Shown: piece by piece, positions 62,983 through 64,000 of the stretch
How the letters are laid out: every line of letters begins with the position of its first letter
Numbering within the stretch: the first letter of the stretch is position 1
Origin: Pseudomonas sp. 102515
GTDB taxonomy: Bacteria; Pseudomonadota; Gammaproteobacteria; Pseudomonadales; Pseudomonadaceae
Assembly: GCF_031085165.1 (NCBI RefSeq)
Contig: NZ_JAVHTY010000001.1
Span: forward strand, 434,001 to 498,000
Length of the DNA: 64,000 nt
Direction of reading: 5' to 3'
Position numbers and translations under genes: made by a program
The notes under the pieces: generated by a model
Databases searched by the model: none
The model's input: the letters and a program-made list of their open reading frames with translations, nothing else
Told to the model about the DNA's origin: nothing

Positions 62983-63992
62983 AATCCCGCTTCCCCATGC
63001 GTCGCCTCCTGGCCGGCGTCGCCCTGGCCTGCGGCCTGGCCAGCGCCCAGGCCGCCGACACCGCCATCTGCTATAACTGCCCGCTGGAGTGGGCCGACTG
63101 GGGTGCCCAGCTCAAGGCCATCGCCGCCGACACAGGTATCGAGGTCCCCCAGGACAACAAGAATTCCGGCCAGTCGCTGGCCCAGCTGGTGGCCGAGCGC
63201 GAAGCCCCGGTGGCCGACGTCGTCTACTACGGGGTGACCTTCGGCATCCAGGCGGAAAAGGCCGGCGTGCTGGCCCCTTACCAACCCAAGCACTGGGACC
63301 AGGTACCCGCTGGCCTCAAGGACCCCCAGGGTGAATGGACCGCCATCCATTCCGGCACCCTCGGTTTCATAGTCAACACCCAGGCCCTGGGCGGCAAGCC
63401 GGTGCCACAGCGCTGGGCCGACCTGCTCAAGCCCGAGTACCGCGGCCTGGTGGGCTACCTGGACCCTTCCAGCGCCTTCGTCGGCTACGTCACCGCCGTG
63501 GCGCTCAACCAGGCCCTGGGTGGCAACCTCGACGACTTCGGTCCGGCCATGGCCTTCTTCAAGCAGCTGGCGGCCAACGATCCCATCGTGCCCAAGCAGA
63601 CCGCCTATGCCCGCCTGCTCTCCGGCGAGATCCCGATCCTGGTCGACTACGACTTCAACGCCTACCGCGCCCGCTACAAGGACAACGCCCCGGTGGCCTT
63701 CGTCATCCCCCAGGAAGGCAGCCTGACCGTACCCTACACCATGAGCCTGGTGAAGGGCGCGCCGCACCGCGCCAATGGCGAGAAGGTGCTGGACTACGTG
63801 CTGTCGGACAAGGGCCAGGCGCTCTGGGCCCTGGCCTATCTGCGCCCGGTGCGTGACGTGCCGCTGCCGGCCGAGGTGAAGGCACGCTTCCTGCCCGCCG
63901 CCGACTATGCCCGCGCCGGCACCGTCGACTACGGTCACATGGCGGCGGTCCAGGAAGCCTTCGCCAAGCGTTACCAGGCCGAGGTGCGCTGA
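62979..63992 (+). CDS. Periplasmic solute-binding protein of an ABC transporter
   Basis: A 337-residue exported protein with signal peptide RRLLAGVALACGLASAQA (cut before ADTAICYN). The mature part resembles Fe(3+)/phosphonate/polyamine-type binding proteins: VADVVYYGVTFGIQAEKAGV, GFIVNTQALGG, RWADLLKPEYRGLVGYLDPS and VLDYVLSDKGQALWALAYLRPV. AAGGAG precedes the ATG, which overlaps the LacI stop. An ATG 2 bp after its stop probably begins the permease, beyond the window. The ligand is unknown, but control by a LacI protein suggests a sugar, sugar phosphate or similar carbon source. Confidence 0.85.
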   Translation: MKSRFPMRRLLAGVALACGLASAQAADTAICYNCPLEWADWGAQLKAIAADTGIEVPQDNKNSGQSLAQLVAEREAPVADVVYYGVTFGIQAEKAGVLAPYQPKHWDQVPAGLKDPQGEWTAIHSGTLGFIVNTQALGGKPVPQRWADLLKPEYRGLVGYLDPSSAFVGYVTAVALNQALGGNLDDFGPAMAFFKQLAANDPIVPKQTAYARLLSGEIPILVDYDFNAYRARYKDNAPVAFVIPQEGSLTVPYTMSLVKGAPHRANGEKVLDYVLSDKGQALWALAYLRPVRDVPLPAEVKARFLPAADYARAGTVDYGHMAAVQEAFAKRYQAEVR

Positions 63993-63993
63993 G

Positions 63994-64000
63994 ATGCAGG
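63994..64000 (+). CDS. Possible start of the next ABC gene (cut by window edge)
   Basis: An ATG two bases after the binding-protein stop leaves only seven bases in view. In such operons a permease or ATPase gene normally follows, but nothing more can be said. Confidence 0.25.

Overview
The window is about 67% G+C, densely coded, and looks like a Pseudomonas chromosome. The best fit is the P. oryzihabitans/psychrotolerans side of the genus, judged from gene content and protein style only, with no database search. Supporting features are an AcoR-AcoXABC acetoin locus with a -24/-12 promoter, a cyoABCD quinol oxidase, many LysR regulators, PAS hybrid kinases and a DUF3509-like small protein. I see no tRNA, rRNA, CRISPR array, insertion sequence or prophage. 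It reads as a metabolic and regulatory part of a chromosome.

Layout. 1-2.5 kb: a minus-strand catabolic operon (short-chain dehydrogenase, MFS carrier, transketolase N-terminal half cut by the window edge) divergent from a LysR gene. 3.5-7.5 kb: LysR, a CitMHS carrier, and an AtuA-type protein split into two genes. 7.5-9.5 kb: a DUF3509-like protein, a protein made only of a LacI-type effector subdomain, and a dehydrogenase. 9.6-17.1 kb: acetoin/2,3-butanediol catabolism (acoR, acoXABC and a butanediol dehydrogenase broken by a one-base frameshift). 17.2-20.3 kb: glutathione transferase, methyltransferase, and a haem-oxygenase-like diiron enzyme. 20.6-31.5 kb: signalling (diguanylate cyclase, chemoreceptor, two large hybrid kinases) around an amino-acid permease. 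31.5-34.8 kb: outer-membrane porin, LuxR regulator and an HSL-type esterase.

34.8-44.0 kb holds a D,D-carboxypeptidase, an OmpR-type two-component pair and what I read as a tricarboxylate (aconitate) utilisation locus: a periplasmic 262-residue aconitate-isomerase-like protein, CitMHS, DctA, a GalD/PrpF isomerase and its LysR. An identical AT-rich 14-bp element lies upstream of both the isomerase gene and the carboxypeptidase gene, on either side of the two-component pair. 44.1-48.1 kb: cyoABCD without cyoE. 48.1-54.7 kb: a PQQ-type sugar dehydrogenase lipoprotein with a DUF2231 membrane protein, an MFS carrier, an M20 peptidase, a VOC protein and an HD-GYP phosphodiesterase. 55.0-58.5 kb: a chemoreceptor and a FixJ-type two-component pair. 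58.6-64.0 kb: an ABC ATPase with a fused double permease, divergent from a LacI regulator and a periplasmic binding protein that open another ABC operon.

The common theme is uptake and breakdown of small plant or soil carbon sources (acetoin, butanediol, tricarboxylates, esters, sugars), each set with its own regulator. The features most worth follow-up are the shared 14-bp element, a structured intergenic RNA candidate at 28.4-28.5 kb, the two-gene AtuA/CitMHS cassette, the orphan LacI subdomain protein, and a small leader ORF overlapping acoX behind a near-consensus sigma-54 promoter.
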